Below are positions 10,019 through 21,725 of a stretch of DNA of 64,000 nucleotides, piece after piece. Made by a program: the position numbers and the translations under genes. The stretch covers positions 62,001 through 126,000 of the forward strand of contig SKCR01023790.1 in the NCBI GenBank assembly GCA_019454045.1. The letters are read 5' to 3'. Source of the DNA: Zanthoxylum bungeanum. Taxonomy: Eukaryota > Streptophyta > Magnoliopsida > Sapindales > Rutaceae. Below the pieces are notes generated by a model that was not told the origin of the DNA, searched no databases, and worked only from the letters and a program-made list of their open reading frames with translations. Position 1 is the first letter of the stretch, and each line of letters starts with the position of its first letter.

Positions 10019-11070
10019 TGTTAGACAGTAATGACCCATAGCGTCACTATTTTGTAAATGATATTGTATTATTGTACAAAATTAACTATGTAGTAATGAA
10101 ATTGCCTTTTATAACTTTGTAATTTATTTACTTTGATATATAAATGGTAAAAGTCCCTATGATTAGTTCCGGATTGTGATGATATGAGACAGTATCAATC
10201 CATAAAGGTTTAATCATTAAATATCCCTAGTCGTAGTATTATCGAGATTGGACATCGATAATGCGGAATAGACTAGTACTACTGCACTTGTGCATGTTGT
10301 GAGGGCACAACGGCATAGTTCTCATATATTTAAGTATTGGATACTTATGCAAGTGCGGTAGGAGGTTGTGTTTTACCGATGGTACGGAAAACAGCTTCGC
10401 TCTGGATAGACCCCGCGGAGTCCCATTGGTAGTATGTCTGCGTGTCTATGGGAGTCCGCTTCAGGGTAGGTGCATATGATCTTAACCTGAGATTTGCATC
10501 GCTAGTACTTACGACAATCGGTAAAATTTAGGTTTGGTGGTCCAGGGCTTTAACGGGTTCTGTGTATACCTCTTCTGGGTTTATCGAGAATCGTAGTGTA
10601 CTGGGTGTGATGTCAAGATGGAAGTATCACTTCAGACATATGGAGATGATGATCGCGAGGGATACAGAACTAGTACTCTATAATGGTTGCAACCATCGGG
10701 ATAATATGACTAGGTCAGGATTATCCGATTCAAAGAGACTGGTTGCTTGATGTCCGATATGTGTATCGTACGGGGCAGACACATATCCAGCCCCAGGCCT
10801 TACATGTGATCATCCGATACTGGTTCGATATACACTATACTACGGTATACTACGCCTGTTATAGATCTAATATTCCAGTAAGAATATTTCTAGAGAATTG
10901 GGTAGGCATGGCGTTTTGCTAGAAGCTAACCTTGTCTTGTAAATCGGTAAAAACGTAGTACTTGGTACGTACGTGTTCGAATAGTTCGACAACCGGATTT
11001 ACTGCCAACATATCTAGAGGTCTCTTGGGTCGCTTCCCGAAGATTCACCAATGACGTATGATTCAAACTC

Positions 11071-11258
11071 GATTAATCTTGGATTAATTACGGAGAGACT
11101 TTATCTTGGATAAAGTACTATATAAAGAGAGAGAACGATTAATTTAGAATTAATCGTAAAATTATTATATTCGATATAATAATCGGAATTCGATTTCGAC
11201 GCGAAATTGAAATTAGATTTTAATTCGGGCAAACGAGTTAATTTAGAATTAATTCGTT
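11071..11258 (+). other. Chain of short hairpins around the A1 promoter
   Basis: At least six consecutive inverted repeats with 2-4 base loops. Examples are TTAATCTTGGATTAA (from 11073), TTTATCTTGGATAAAG (11100), GATTAATTTAGAATTAATC (11138), TTATTATATTCGATATAATAA (11162) and GTTAATTTAGAATTAATTC (11238). The same chain recurs in the A1 3' LTR, in the 35709 LTR (36605-36860) and in the solo LTR (1190-1420, inverted). Confidence 0.8.
11119..11126 (+). promoter_or_regulatory. TATA box of A1 LTR
   Basis: TATATAAA in the context AGTACTATATAAAGAGAG. It lies two-thirds of the way along the LTR and just before the GATTAATT palindrome. It is the best TATA candidate in the LTR, inferred from motif and position. 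Confidence 0.5.
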
Positions 11259-11978
11259 AGCGACGTAAATAATAATTTCGCTAGGCGCAATTATTTATTT
11301 AAATTCGATTTAATTAACGTCGCGACGTAAGCTCGGTATTTCGGAAATATCGAACCCGAACGCGTGAGTGCACGTGGGCCCACTTTCATTTGGAAACGTG
11401 TGGGGCCCACATGACACTTGTCATTATTTGCATTATTTAATCAAGATGTATTGCATGAAGATAGTGTACAAAGCACTCAAGGGTATTGCATGGAAATTGA
11501 GTGTTAGACACTCTAAGTCTTTGCATGGTTTGTGTCATAAGTATATTATTATTTAATATATTATGACATAAATATAAATTGATTTTTGAGACAAAAATCA
11601 AATCCTCTCTCCCTCTCTAATTACCGAAACAGTGAGCTCTCAAAGCTCTCTCCAATTCTTCATTTGTTTTGTGGCAAGACAAGAAGAAAGTGTGCTTGTT
11701 TGGAACTCTAACACACAACTTTGGCTAGCAACATCAAGGGATCATACAAGGTGTTATGGGAAACTCATCTTAGAGCTTGGAAGGATCAAACTTTGCTTGG
11801 AGCTTTCTTTTCATCTTGGCCGAATCCTCCACTGCACAAAGGAGCAACATTTGTTTCATCCATTGCATCCACATTCCGTTTTTGTGAGTATTGTTTCCGC
11901 CATTACTTCAATGTAGTTCATTCTTATATATATTTTGCTTGTTTTTGATCTTGGGACATGGTTATTAGATTTCCAACA

Positions 11979-14180
11979 ATGGTATCATTGAGCCTAAAAA
12001 TGCATGCAAATATATTAGGATGTTATTTGGGGAAAATTGTTTGAAGCATGATTTGATGAGTTTGCTTGATTAAATATGCTTAGATGTATGTTAAATGGAT
12101 TATACATCATCAATTTCATGGAAAATAAATTGGATTAATTTTTCCAACCCCAATGAGGCTTGGCCGAATACATGCAAGCATGTGGACTAGATGATTTTTT
12201 AATTTTAAGACATTGGATGACTTGAAATAATATGGAGATGATCATTTGTAACTTGATTGGATTGAAAACGAAATCGGAACCATATTAATCACCTTGGCCG
12301 AATGCTTGATGATGATTAGGGACTTGATTTTTTGATTAAATAATGTTGGACATGTATTTAAGATAAAAATATGATTAATAGATTAATTTGATATTTTGGG
12401 AATATTGATTTAAAGGATTAATCATGAAAATACACTTTAATTAATTAAGTTATAAAATTTGGAATTTTAAAATTTAGTTAATTGGGCTTAAATTGGAATT
12501 GGGCCTAAAACTATTATATTTGGTCATAAATGGGCTTGGTTGGGCCAAGTAGATTTGGACCATTTGGATTGGATCCAAAATGGGCCTAAATCACACCATT
12601 TAAGTCCAAATGTAATAAATGGGCTTTTATGTTTAATTGGGCCTTATGGGCTTGATATTGATTTTATGGCAAATGAGGGTGATTCCTTATTGGGCTTGGA
12701 AATTGGGTTTGACCCACATTGACCAAGGCCCAAGCCTAATGAAATCAATAGAAAGCCCATCGGACTTTAATTAAACGGACATTAGATGTTAGTTGGGCTT
12801 TGAGACCCAAAAGTACTAGATTTGAAAAGTCTAAGCACATAAAAGTGTAAATATTTAATTTAGAATTAAATAAATGGATTAGTATTGAATACGACTTAAA
12901 TTGGATTTAACGAGTAGTTCGATATAATTCGTGAATTCATACCATATGTATTTATTCTCAAAACGAGTTGGACTCGCGCAAATGCAAACAATTGTTTGAA
13001 CATTGTATTGTCACCTAATTAAAGACTAATTAATTGGATTTGATTGGTTGTATAACATGCCTTGAATGAATGAATGAATGTGGATGTGTTGTATGAATAG
13101 TGTATATCGGATGGATATTAGAAGGGAAGGGTAATTTTAGAAATTATTGTAAATTTGGAATTTATAAATTGGACCTGCGTGTCCAGCCTTATCTCTTTAT
13201 CTCTTTGTATTCTCTTCTCACCTAATTCCCCTCAATGTAAATGAGGTTTCTCTTATTGTATTATGTAATTGGGTAGAAGTAGAATAGTGCTAGCGGGGAG
13301 AGGAAAGGGAGTGATTTGTTCTAGGAACAAGTTGTTTATATATCCATCCGCATATCACTATTACTTTACTTTACGCGCTTTATGATGTTTTAGAAGCATG
13401 CTTAAGGGTGTATGATGATGAGACCTAACAAAGATAAATTAATTGGTTGCCAATTACGCGAAAAATCCCTCAAACAATATTAAGCGATTTTCCTTCCGTT
13501 GAATGATTCTTTCTCAAGATCCGAAATTGGCATTGGTTTGTTGGCCAAAGTCAAGACCTTTGTCAATTGAGGATGTGTTTGAATCATGAGAGTTTTGTTC
13601 CACATCGGTGTCCTGTCCAAGTTGTGATTTGTTGGCCAAAGTCAAGATCACTTCTTGTCCATCGACATTGATTACGAAACTTTCCTTGTCAATGGGTCCC
13701 GCTTAACTGGAATCATTAGGTTTGTTGTGCCAAAGCCAAGGCTTAGTTGATTCAGAGGAAATGGTTAGGAAAATGTATTGGATACATTGACGTATGTATT
13801 AGATATATATGTTTCGGACTTGGATGTCCACCTACCGGATCTAGGAATTGGATGGGATCCAATTGATCTTCGAGATCTACCTAGTTAAATATCATACAAC
13901 TTGTTGGCCAAAGTCAAGGTTGTGTGTTATTTAACGGGATCCTAGCCCACTAGGAAATTGGATTTCCCGAGTACTCAACAGAGGGTTAGAGACTTGTAGA
14001 AAATAGTGGGAGGCTAGTATTGAGTTTGCAATTTCATTCAGATACTTAGCTTTACGCGTTACAAAATTTATTTCGTCAATATTTTAACATTAGTTGGACT
14101 AATAAAATGTTATTTTTCTTGTAACAGTTTGACTGTACCCATTTTATCGTTAACTAGATAGTTGGACTATCGTAGTTAAG
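11979..14180 (+). other. Long untranslated leader of A1
   Basis: 2.2 kb between LTR and gag. It starts with the primer site. It contains four copies of a GTTGGCCAAAGTCAAG-type motif (13540-13555, 13631-13646, 13724-13740, 13903-13918) and many TGGGCC/GGGCTT words near 12480-12800. The region aligns with the A2 leader at 37643-40330. No credible reading frame exists. Confidence 0.8.
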
Positions 14181-14970
14181 ATGGCTAGCAAGGTAAATGT
14201 CCGTGACATCATCATGGGTGACAATGTCTTTAAGGGGACAAACTTTGCTGATTGGGAAATGAACCTAAGGATAGTCCTTGGGGCAGAGAGGATACTGTAT
14301 ACGATTCAAGACCTCTCGGGCCTAAGCCCACTGAGCCACTTGAGCTGGAGTTATGGAAAACTCACAGTGATGATTGTGACACGGCTCAGTCGATCATGCT
14401 TGCTTCAATGACTCAACACTTTCGTCGCCAAAATAGGGACTTGGATCCTTATAATATGATGGCAAGATTGCAAGATCTTCACCGCACTAATAAGCGGATG
14501 GCGAGGTACGAGTTGGTGAAGAGAATCTTTCGCACCCGTATGACTGATGGTAGTTCTGTTGAGGTCCATGGGACTCAAATGATAGCCGATATTGATGAAC
14601 TGGCTAATATGGGTATAGTCTTGGAGTCTGAGCTGGCTATAGATGTACTTCTACAGTCACTACCCGATACTTGGAAACAGATTGTCATCAACTACAAACT
14701 GATGAATTCGGATGACACTCTTGGAGAGTTGTTGTCATTCTCAAGGAGTCAGAGAAAGAACTTCTGAAAGGCAACAAGCGCGAGGCGCACTTTGCAACAA
14801 CATCTCAAACGCCGAAAGCTGGGCTCAAGGCAACTGGGGGTGTTAAGAAGAAGAAGCATAAGAACAAAGGCAAGGCCAAGTCAACAAAGGCTTCTGGGAA
14901 GCCAAGGGACAAGTCTCAAGATGTTTGCCTGAAATGCGGCAAAAGAGGTCACTGGAAGCGTGACTGCCGC
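14181..14970 (+). pseudogene. Copia gag of A1, with two frameshifts
   Basis: Starts at ATG 14181 just after the leader. The N-terminal part reads the copia gag pattern (FKGTNFADWEMNLRIVLG). The frame shifts near 14308-14320, in a CCTCTCGGGCC context. It is then open as a UBN2-like gag domain to about 14740, where a second shift occurs before CTTCTGAAAGG. The third segment ends in a CCHC zinc knuckle (14926-14967, CLKCGKRGHWKRDC) and runs straight into pol. Each shift looks like loss of one base. With such similar LTRs, sequencing error is a real alternative to true mutation. Confidence 0.85.
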
Positions 14971-17900
14971 ATGAACAAGGGACATAAGGAGGACATACAG
15001 GCGGGCAAGGCTCCGGCCTCAGGTATGTTTGTTATTGAGATAAATATGACTACTTCCAGTCTTAATAAAAATTGGATTTTTGATTCTGGCTGTGGTTCTC
15101 ATATTTGTACTGATGTGCAGGATCTGCATGATAGCAGGAGACTGGCTTCGGGGGAGGTAGATCTACGAGTTGGAAATGGAACTTCTGTTGCTGTTTTGGC
15201 CGTAGGCACTTTTGTTTTGGAACTGCCCTCGGGGCATGTACTTAAACTAAATGACTGTTATTTTGTTCCTAGTTTAACTAGGAATATTATTTCTGTATCT
15301 TTGTTAACCCAAACAGGGTACACTTTTGTATTTAAAAACACCAGGTGTTATTTATATATGAATGATGCAGAAATTTGCAGTGCTGATGCAAATAATGGTC
15401 TTTATATTTTGAATATAAATGAATCTCCAAAATGTAAAATAACAAACAAAAGGCTCAAAATGAGTAATCCAAAAGAAGAAACTTATTTGTGGCATTGTCG
15501 TCTGGGACACATCAACAAGACTCGCATATCCACACTTTCGAAGAGTGGGTACTTGGACGGATTTGATCCAAATTCATATGACGTCTGCGAATCTTGTTTA
15601 TTAGGCAAAATGCCTAAATCACCTTTTAGTGGTAAAGGTGAACGCGCCACTGAACTGTTAGCCCTCGTTCATAGTGACGTTTGTGGGCCCATGTCTAGCC
15701 AGGCTAGAGGTGGATATCGATACTTCGTAACCTTTACGGATGATGCATCACGTTATGGTTATGTGTATCTAATGATGCACAAGTCGGAAACTTTTGAGAA
15801 ATTCAAAGAGTTTCGACACGAAGTTGAAAAACAAACAGGCAAGAGTATTAAAACATTACGGTCGGACCGTGGTGGCGAATACTTAAGTAATGAGTTTCAA
15901 GATTACTTGAAAGAATATGGTATTCTTTCACAATGGACTCCTCCTGGAACACCACAATTAAATGGTGTGTCTGAACGGAGAAACCGTACCTTGCTTGATA
16001 TGGTAAGGTCGATGATGAGTCGCACTGAGCTGCCTATATCCTTCTGGGGACATGCATTAGAAAGTGCAATCCTTATTTTGAATAGGGTTCCGTCAAAGTC
16101 TGTTGAAACTCCGTATGAGATATGGACAGGAAAGAAACCAGGTTTCTCATTCCTGAAGATTTGGGGTTGCTGGGCATACGTCAAACGTTTGGAAGGTACC
16201 AAACTTGAACCCAAATCAGATAAATGCCTATTTGTTGGATATCCTAAGGAAACCAAAGGATATTACTTCTATAACCCAAAAGAGAACAAAGTATTTGTTG
16301 CTCTACATGCGGTTTTCCTTGAGAAGGAATTCCTAAATGCAGTGTTTAGTGGGAGGAAAGTAGAACTCGATGAAAGTCGTAGTGATACTGTTCCTGGCAA
16401 TGAATCAAGAACGGAACATGAACAGTCCATCCAGGATGAGACTGAACCACAATCTTCAGTTACACAAGGACTACGTAGGTCGGAGAGAGTCAGGGTAATA
16501 CCTGAGAGGTATGGATTCCTGATCTCACCTCATGTAGATATTAATCTTATTGAGGATACTGAACCGGCTACGTATGAGGAAGCGATACAGGGTATCGAAT
16601 CCACTTTATGGCAAGAAGCCATGAAGGCCGAAATGGATTCCATGTATACCAACCAAGTTTGGACACTGGTTGATGCACCAGAAGGCGTAAAGCCTATTGG
16701 ATGCAAATGGGTCTTCAAGAAGAAGACAGACATGGATGGCAACGTACAAACGTACAAAGCTAGGCTCGTAGCGAAGGGGTATCGTCAACAACTTGGAGTT
16801 GATTATGACGAAACTTTCTCACCCGTTGCCATGATTAAATCCATTCGGATAATGCTTGCAATAGCTGCATATTACGATTACGAAATATGGCAGATGGACG
16901 TTAAAACCGCTTTCCTTAACGGAAACCTGTTGGAGGATGTTTATATGCAACAACCTGACGGTTTTATCGCACCAAGACTTGCAAACAAGGTTTGTAAGTT
17001 AAATCGGTCCATTTATGGACTGAAGCAAGCATCGAGGTCATGGAACCAACGTTTTGATGAGGTCATAAAAGAATATGATTTCATTCAAAACGTAGATGAT
17101 CCTTGTGTATATAAGAAGGTTAGTGGGAGTGCACTGACTTTTATTGTCCTTTATGTCGACGATGTATTGCTTATAGGCAATGACATTCCCATGTTAACGT
17201 CGGTGAAAGCTTGGCTTTCATTGAAATTCTCCATGAAAGATCTGGGAGAAGCAGCTTTTATTCTAGGAATAAAGATCTACCGGGATAGATCTAGAAAGCT
17301 ACTTGGACTCTCCCAGAGTACATATATTGATAAAGTGTTGAAGAGATTCAACATGGATCAGTCCAAGAAGGGACTGTTGCCAACATCACATGGCGTCTTT
17401 CTATCTAGGGACATGTGTCCTAAAACACAAGATGAGAGAGACAACATGAGTCGGACTCCGTTCGCCTCGGCAGTCGGATCGATCATGTATGCCATGATAT
17501 GTACACGACCTGATGTGTCCTATGCTTTGAGCATGTGCAGTCGATATCAGGCCGATCCAGGACAGGATCACTGGATGGCGGTTAAGAATATCCTTAGGTA
17601 TCTTAAAAGAACTAAGGATGTTTTCTTAATCTATGGAGATGGAGAACTTGAGGTATCTGGGTATACCGATGCAAGTTTCCAAACCGACAGAGACGACTTC
17701 AAGTCGCAAACCGGGTACATATTTTGCTTGAATAACGGAGCAGTGAGCTGGAAATCTTCCAAGCAAGATACTGTTGCCGATTCAGCAACTGAAGCGGAGT
17801 ACATTGCAGCAGCTGAAGCAGCAAAAGAGGCAGTTTGGATCCGAAAATTCCTAATTGGATTAGGAGTAGTTCCGTTAGCAGCTGAGCCCGTTCCATTGTA

Positions 17901-18138
17901 TTGTGACAATAGCGGGGCTATAGCACAGGCTAAGGAACCAAGGTCTCATCAACGATCCAAACATGTTCTTCGACGATTCCATCTGATTCGAGAGATCATA
18001 CATCGTGGCGATGTGAAGATCGAGAAGATCGCATCAGAGGATAATATTGCAGATCCGCTGACGAAGGCTATTCCTCGGGAAAAGTTTGAGCGACATGTAC
18101 ATAGTTCAGGTATTAGATGCTTGAGTGACTGGCTATAG
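14971..18138 (+). CDS. pol: Copia pol polyprotein of A1 (PR-IN-RT-RH)
   Basis: A 1055-residue open frame, in frame with the upstream zinc knuckle. The natural start is in gag, so 14971 is only the first internal Met. It has protease D38-S-G. The integrase zinc finger is H175/H180/C206/C209, followed by the core with D236, D299 and E335. RT follows with D643 and the YVDD box at 728-731. RNase H has D900, E941 and D979, ending with the DPLTKA motif near 1028. All canonical catalytic residues are present and there is no stop. It would produce and integrate cDNA in cytoplasmic particles and the nucleus. The stop at 18138 lies 14 bp before the 3' LTR. Confidence 0.95.
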   Translation: MNKGHKEDIQAGKAPASGMFVIEINMTTSSLNKNWIFDSGCGSHICTDVQDLHDSRRLASGEVDLRVGNGTSVAVLAVGTFVLELPSGHVLKLNDCYFVPSLTRNIISVSLLTQTGYTFVFKNTRCYLYMNDAEICSADANNGLYILNINESPKCKITNKRLKMSNPKEETYLWHCRLGHINKTRISTLSKSGYLDGFDPNSYDVCESCLLGKMPKSPFSGKGERATELLALVHSDVCGPMSSQARGGYRYFVTFTDDASRYGYVYLMMHKSETFEKFKEFRHEVEKQTGKSIKTLRSDRGGEYLSNEFQDYLKEYGILSQWTPPGTPQLNGVSERRNRTLLDMVRSMMSRTELPISFWGHALESAILILNRVPSKSVETPYEIWTGKKPGFSFLKIWGCWAYVKRLEGTKLEPKSDKCLFVGYPKETKGYYFYNPKENKVFVALHAVFLEKEFLNAVFSGRKVELDESRSDTVPGNESRTEHEQSIQDETEPQSSVTQGLRRSERVRVIPERYGFLISPHVDINLIEDTEPATYEEAIQGIESTLWQEAMKAEMDSMYTNQVWTLVDAPEGVKPIGCKWVFKKKTDMDGNVQTYKARLVAKGYRQQLGVDYDETFSPVAMIKSIRIMLAIAAYYDYEIWQMDVKTAFLNGNLLEDVYMQQPDGFIAPRLANKVCKLNRSIYGLKQASRSWNQRFDEVIKEYDFIQNVDDPCVYKKVSGSALTFIVLYVDDVLLIGNDIPMLTSVKAWLSLKFSMKDLGEAAFILGIKIYRDRSRKLLGLSQSTYIDKVLKRFNMDQSKKGLLPTSHGVFLSRDMCPKTQDERDNMSRTPFASAVGSIMYAMICTRPDVSYALSMCSRYQADPGQDHWMAVKNILRYLKRTKDVFLIYGDGELEVSGYTDASFQTDRDDFKSQTGYIFCLNNGAVSWKSSKQDTVADSATEAEYIAAAEAAKEAVWIRKFLIGLGVVPLAAEPVPLYCDNSGAIAQAKEPRSHQRSKHVLRRFHLIREIIHRGDVKIEKIASEDNIADPLTKAIPREKFERHVHSSGIRCLSDWL

Positions 18139-18140
18139 GC

Positions 18141-18152
18141 CAAGTGGGAGAT
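18141..18152 (+). other. Polypurine tract of A1
   Basis: CAAGTGGGAGAT immediately upstream of the 3' LTR. It is the usual copia plus-strand primer. Confidence 0.88.
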
Positions 18153-20109
18153 TGTTAGACAGTAATGACCCATAGCGTCACTATTTTGTAAATGATATTG
18201 TATTATTGTACAAAATTAACTATGTAGTAATGAAATTGCCTTTTATAACTTTGTAATTTATTTACTTTGATATATAAATGGTAAAAGTCCCTATGATTAG
18301 TTCCGGATTGTGATGATATGAGACAGTATCAATCCATAAAGGTTTAATCATTAAATATCCCTAGTCGTAGTATTATCGAGATTGGACATCGATAATGCGG
18401 AATAGACTAGTACTGCACTTGTGCATGTTGTGAGGGCACAACGGCATAGTTCTCATATATTTAAGTATTGGATACTTATGCAAGTGCGGTAGGAGGTTGT
18501 GTTTTACCGATGGTACGGAAAACAGCTTCGCTCTGGATAGACCCCGCGGAGTCCCATTGGTAGTATGTCTGCGTGTCTATGGGAGTCCGCTTCAGGGTAG
18601 GTGCATATGATCTTAACCTGAGATTTGCATCGCTAGTACTTACGACAATCGGTAAAATTTAGGTTTGGTGGTCCAGGGCTTTAACGGGTTCTGTGTATAC
18701 CTCTTCTGGGTTTATCGAGAATCGTAGTGTACTGGGTGTGATGTCAAGATGGAAGTATCACTTCAGACATATGGAGATGATGATCGCGAGGGATACAGAA
18801 CTAGTACTCTATAATGGTTGCAACCATCGGGATAATATGACTAGGTCAGGATTATCCGATTCAAAGAGACTGGTTGCTTGATGTCCGATATGTGTATCGT
18901 ACGGGGCAGACACATCTCCAGCCCCAGGCCTTACATGTGATCATCCGATACTGGTTCGATATACACTATACTACGGTATACTACGCCTGTTATAGATCTA
19001 ATATTCCAGTAAGAATATTTCTAGAGAATTGGGTAGGCATGGCGTTTTGCTAGAAGCTAACCTTGTCTTGTAAATCGGTAAAAACGTAGTACTTGGTACG
19101 TACGTGTTCGAATAGTTCGACAACCGGATTTACTGCCAACATATCTAGAGGTCTCTTGGGTCGCTTCCCGAAGATTCACCAATGACGTATGATTCAAACT
19201 CGATTAATCTTGGATTAATTACGGAGAGACTTTATCTTGGATAAAGTACTATATAAAGAGAGAGAACGATTAATTTAGAATTAATCGTAAAATTATTATA
19301 TTCGATATAATAATCGGAATTCGATTTCGACGCGAAATTGAAATTAGATTTTAATTCGGGCAAACGAGTTAATTTAGAATTAATTCGTTAGCGACGTAAA
19401 TAATAATTTCGCTAGGCGCAATTATTTATTTAAATTCGATTTAATTAACGTCGCGACGTAAGCTCGGTATTTCGGAAATATCGAACCCGAACGCGTGAGT
19501 GCACGTGGGCCCACTTTCATTTGGAAAGCGTGTGGGGCCCACATGACACTTGTCATTATTTGCATTATTTAATCAAGATGTATTGCATGAAGATAGTGTA
19601 CAAAGCACTCAAGGGTATTGCATGGAAATTGAGTGTTAGACACTCTAAGTCTTTGCATGGTTTGTGTCATAAGTATATATTATTTAATATAATTATGACA
19701 TAAATATAAATGATTTTTGAGACAAAAATCAACCTCCTCTCCCTCTCTAATTACCGAAACAGTGAGCTCTCAAAGCTCTCTCCAATTCTTCATTTGTTTT
19801 GTGGCAAGACAAGAAGAAAGTGTGCTTGTTTGGAACTCTAACACACAACTTTGGCTAGCAACATCAAGGGATCATACAAGGTGTTATGGGAAACTCATCT
19901 TAGAGCTTGGAAGGATCAAACTTTGCTTGGAGCATTTCTTTTCATCTTGGCCGAATCCTCCACTGCACAAAGGAGCAACATTTGTTTCATCCATTGCATC
20001 CACATTCCGTTTTTGTGAGTATTGTTTCCGCCATTACTTCAATGTAGTTCATTCTTATATATATTTTGCTTGTTTTTGATCTTGGGACATGGTTATTAGA
20101 TTTCCAACA
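18153..20109 (+). repeat. 3' LTR of A1
   Basis: 1957 bp, nearly identical to the 5' LTR, followed by target duplication AATTT. It carries the same hairpin chain near 19198-19385. Confidence 0.96.
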
Positions 20110-20114
20110 AATTT

Positions 20115-20428
20115 TAAAAAAATGTTCAACATGAAAGTTGTTCGTCTCGGAAAATGAGTCTGATGGTTCATGAATCAACTCAATCGGAGTTTTGTTTGCT
20201 ACCTGTATTACCAAAACAAAAAAAAATCACGTGTAAAATGATATAATTAGAAATTACATAACCGGTTCTCAAAATCACTCATTTTCCAATGCGACGAAAC
20301 TTCACTTAAAGATATTCTAATATATCTTCTAATACATAAACTCTGATTTTCGATTACCATCTCGTTTCAAATCCTTAACTTAATTCGGAAATCTTCCTGC
20401 ATTGTTGCAAAAAACTCAGGATATTATA
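20115..20428 (-). repeat. T LTR, start segment
   Basis: Continues the sequence left of A1. On the minus strand it starts at 20428 with TATAATATCCTGAGTTTT, close to the TGTAATATCC-type start of Tekay/Del-like LTRs with a G-to-A change. It abuts copia B2 pol sequence at 20430-20434, so T was inserted into B2. Non-coding. Confidence 0.45.
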
Positions 20429-20433
20429 GTAGG

Positions 20434-21665
20434 GTTTTGATCGTCTTACCTAATTGGTTCTCAACCTCAACACGATACTCTTTGAACTTTTCAAAAGTAT
20501 CTGAATTGTATTACATTAGGTAAATGTACCCATATTTAGAATAATCATCAATAAATGTGACCAAGTATTCATAATCTCCTCGGGCATTTACATCTTTAAC
20601 TGGTTTAAAGCTCTATTTTTTATCAATATATCTATACGGTCAAGACTAATATGACCAAGTCTAAGATGCCACAAATATGTGTCATCGTGAGAAATCATTT
20701 GTCATTTTATTTTAGGGTTTTCAACCTTAAATATTTTAGTGTTGAGTAGTGAATTATGTGTTAACGGCCTTAATATATATAGATTATTTTCATAGTTTCA
20801 TGTGCATATAGTTAATCCAACTCTACCAGTAATAACCAAATTATTATTAAATGAAATGGAAAAACCATCATCCAAAAGTTTAGAAATAGAAATCAAATTC
20901 CTGTAAAAATCAGAAATATATAACACATTGTTCAAACATAAACAACCATTATTTAAAAAGTTTAAACTAGAAACTCCCACTGCTCTTGCTAAAATGAAAT
21001 CTCATGTCCCGACTCTCATGGTGTAGTCACCTTCAGCAAGGTCCTACAATGACCCATCATGGACTCGTAATGAATGAGCTCATTTAACAGTTGAGTCAAA
21101 GTAAAAGACAACATGTTCATAACATAGTTGTTTTTAAAATGCAGGAAACTATTCGGAAGAGCTTCCATGATCATGGTCACCTAGCTACGCTTATCAATAC
21201 AAGCTCCATGAGTTTCGTCCGTGTTGAGATAGGTCATCATCCTCAAGACATGCTCTCAGACTAATGTCCATTCCTTTATCATAGCGGTTTTAACTAAGAC
21301 TATGGCCTCATGCGCTGTCGCTTCGAAGGCTGTCCAAACATGGACTGTAATGACTCCATTATCAAAGATGTTGTAGCTATAGGCTCATGCTTTGTTGCAA
21401 GAACCTCAAACATCCATGCTAGCAAGTAGCAGTGGGATTTCTCATTATCCGTGACCCATTTCTGGTAGGCATCGTACACAGCTTGGCCAGAGTTTCTGGC
21501 TGGTTTGGGAGGATACTCCCTCATCAGGACAAACTTAAGGTCTTTATATACCAGAAATGCGTTCATGTTACTTTTCCAATTGAAATAATTTTCTCCCATT
21601 AATTTATCGTTAGAGAGAATAAAAATTATTGGAGAAACCTTGTTTGAAATAAAATAAAGTAAACA
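20434..21665 (-). pseudogene. Copia B2 gag-protease-integrase remnant
   Basis: Read on the minus strand. Gag N-terminus lies at ~21640-21300 (LMGENYFNWKSNMNAFLVYK, then EPIATTSLIMESLQSMFGQP). A broken middle follows. The protease/pre-integrase part is at ~21000-20650 (NLISISKLLDDGFSISF, DTYLWHLRLGH). The integrase start is at ~20600-20434 (YGYIYLM, FEKFKEYRVEVENQLGKTI). There are several stops and frameshifts, and a deletion between the zinc finger and integrase core. It is truncated at 20434 by the T LTR. It aligns with B3 at 61623-63300. Confidence 0.85.
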
Positions 21666-21725
21666 TTCATTTAAATGAACAAGAGAAGGGTTAAGAATAT
21701 TTTTCAACCTCAGTCTGATGCCAAT

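Larger units (their letters stand above)
10019..11978 (+). repeat. 5' LTR of A1
   Basis: 1960 bp. It has a TATA box at 11119-11126 within a run of short palindromes (11071-11258). Against the 3' LTR it has a 3-bp insertion near 10281, and single-base or dinucleotide differences near 10789, 11398, 11548, 11580, 11600 and 11803. Confidence 0.96.
10019..20109 (+). mobile_element. Complete Ty1/copia retrotransposon A1
   Basis: A 10.1-kb element with LTRs 10019-11978 and 18153-20109, beginning TGTTAG and ending CAACA. The 5-bp target duplication AATTT (10014-10018, 20110-20114) is perfect. The primer site TGGTATCA lies just inside (11980-11987), and a polypurine tract CAAGTGGGAGAT at 18141-18152. 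Domain order is gag, protease, integrase, RT, RNase H, which is copia. The LTRs differ by a handful of small indels and substitutions, so the insertion is young. Pol is open, but gag carries two frameshifts. Confidence 0.97.

Noticed and set aside
10562..10750. Short frame repeated at 18693-18881
   Set aside because: It is duplicated only because both A1 LTRs contain it; no coding features.
16530..16791. Minus-strand frames antisense to A1 pol (also 15903-16256 and 17631-18173)
   Set aside because: Shadows of the intact pol frame.
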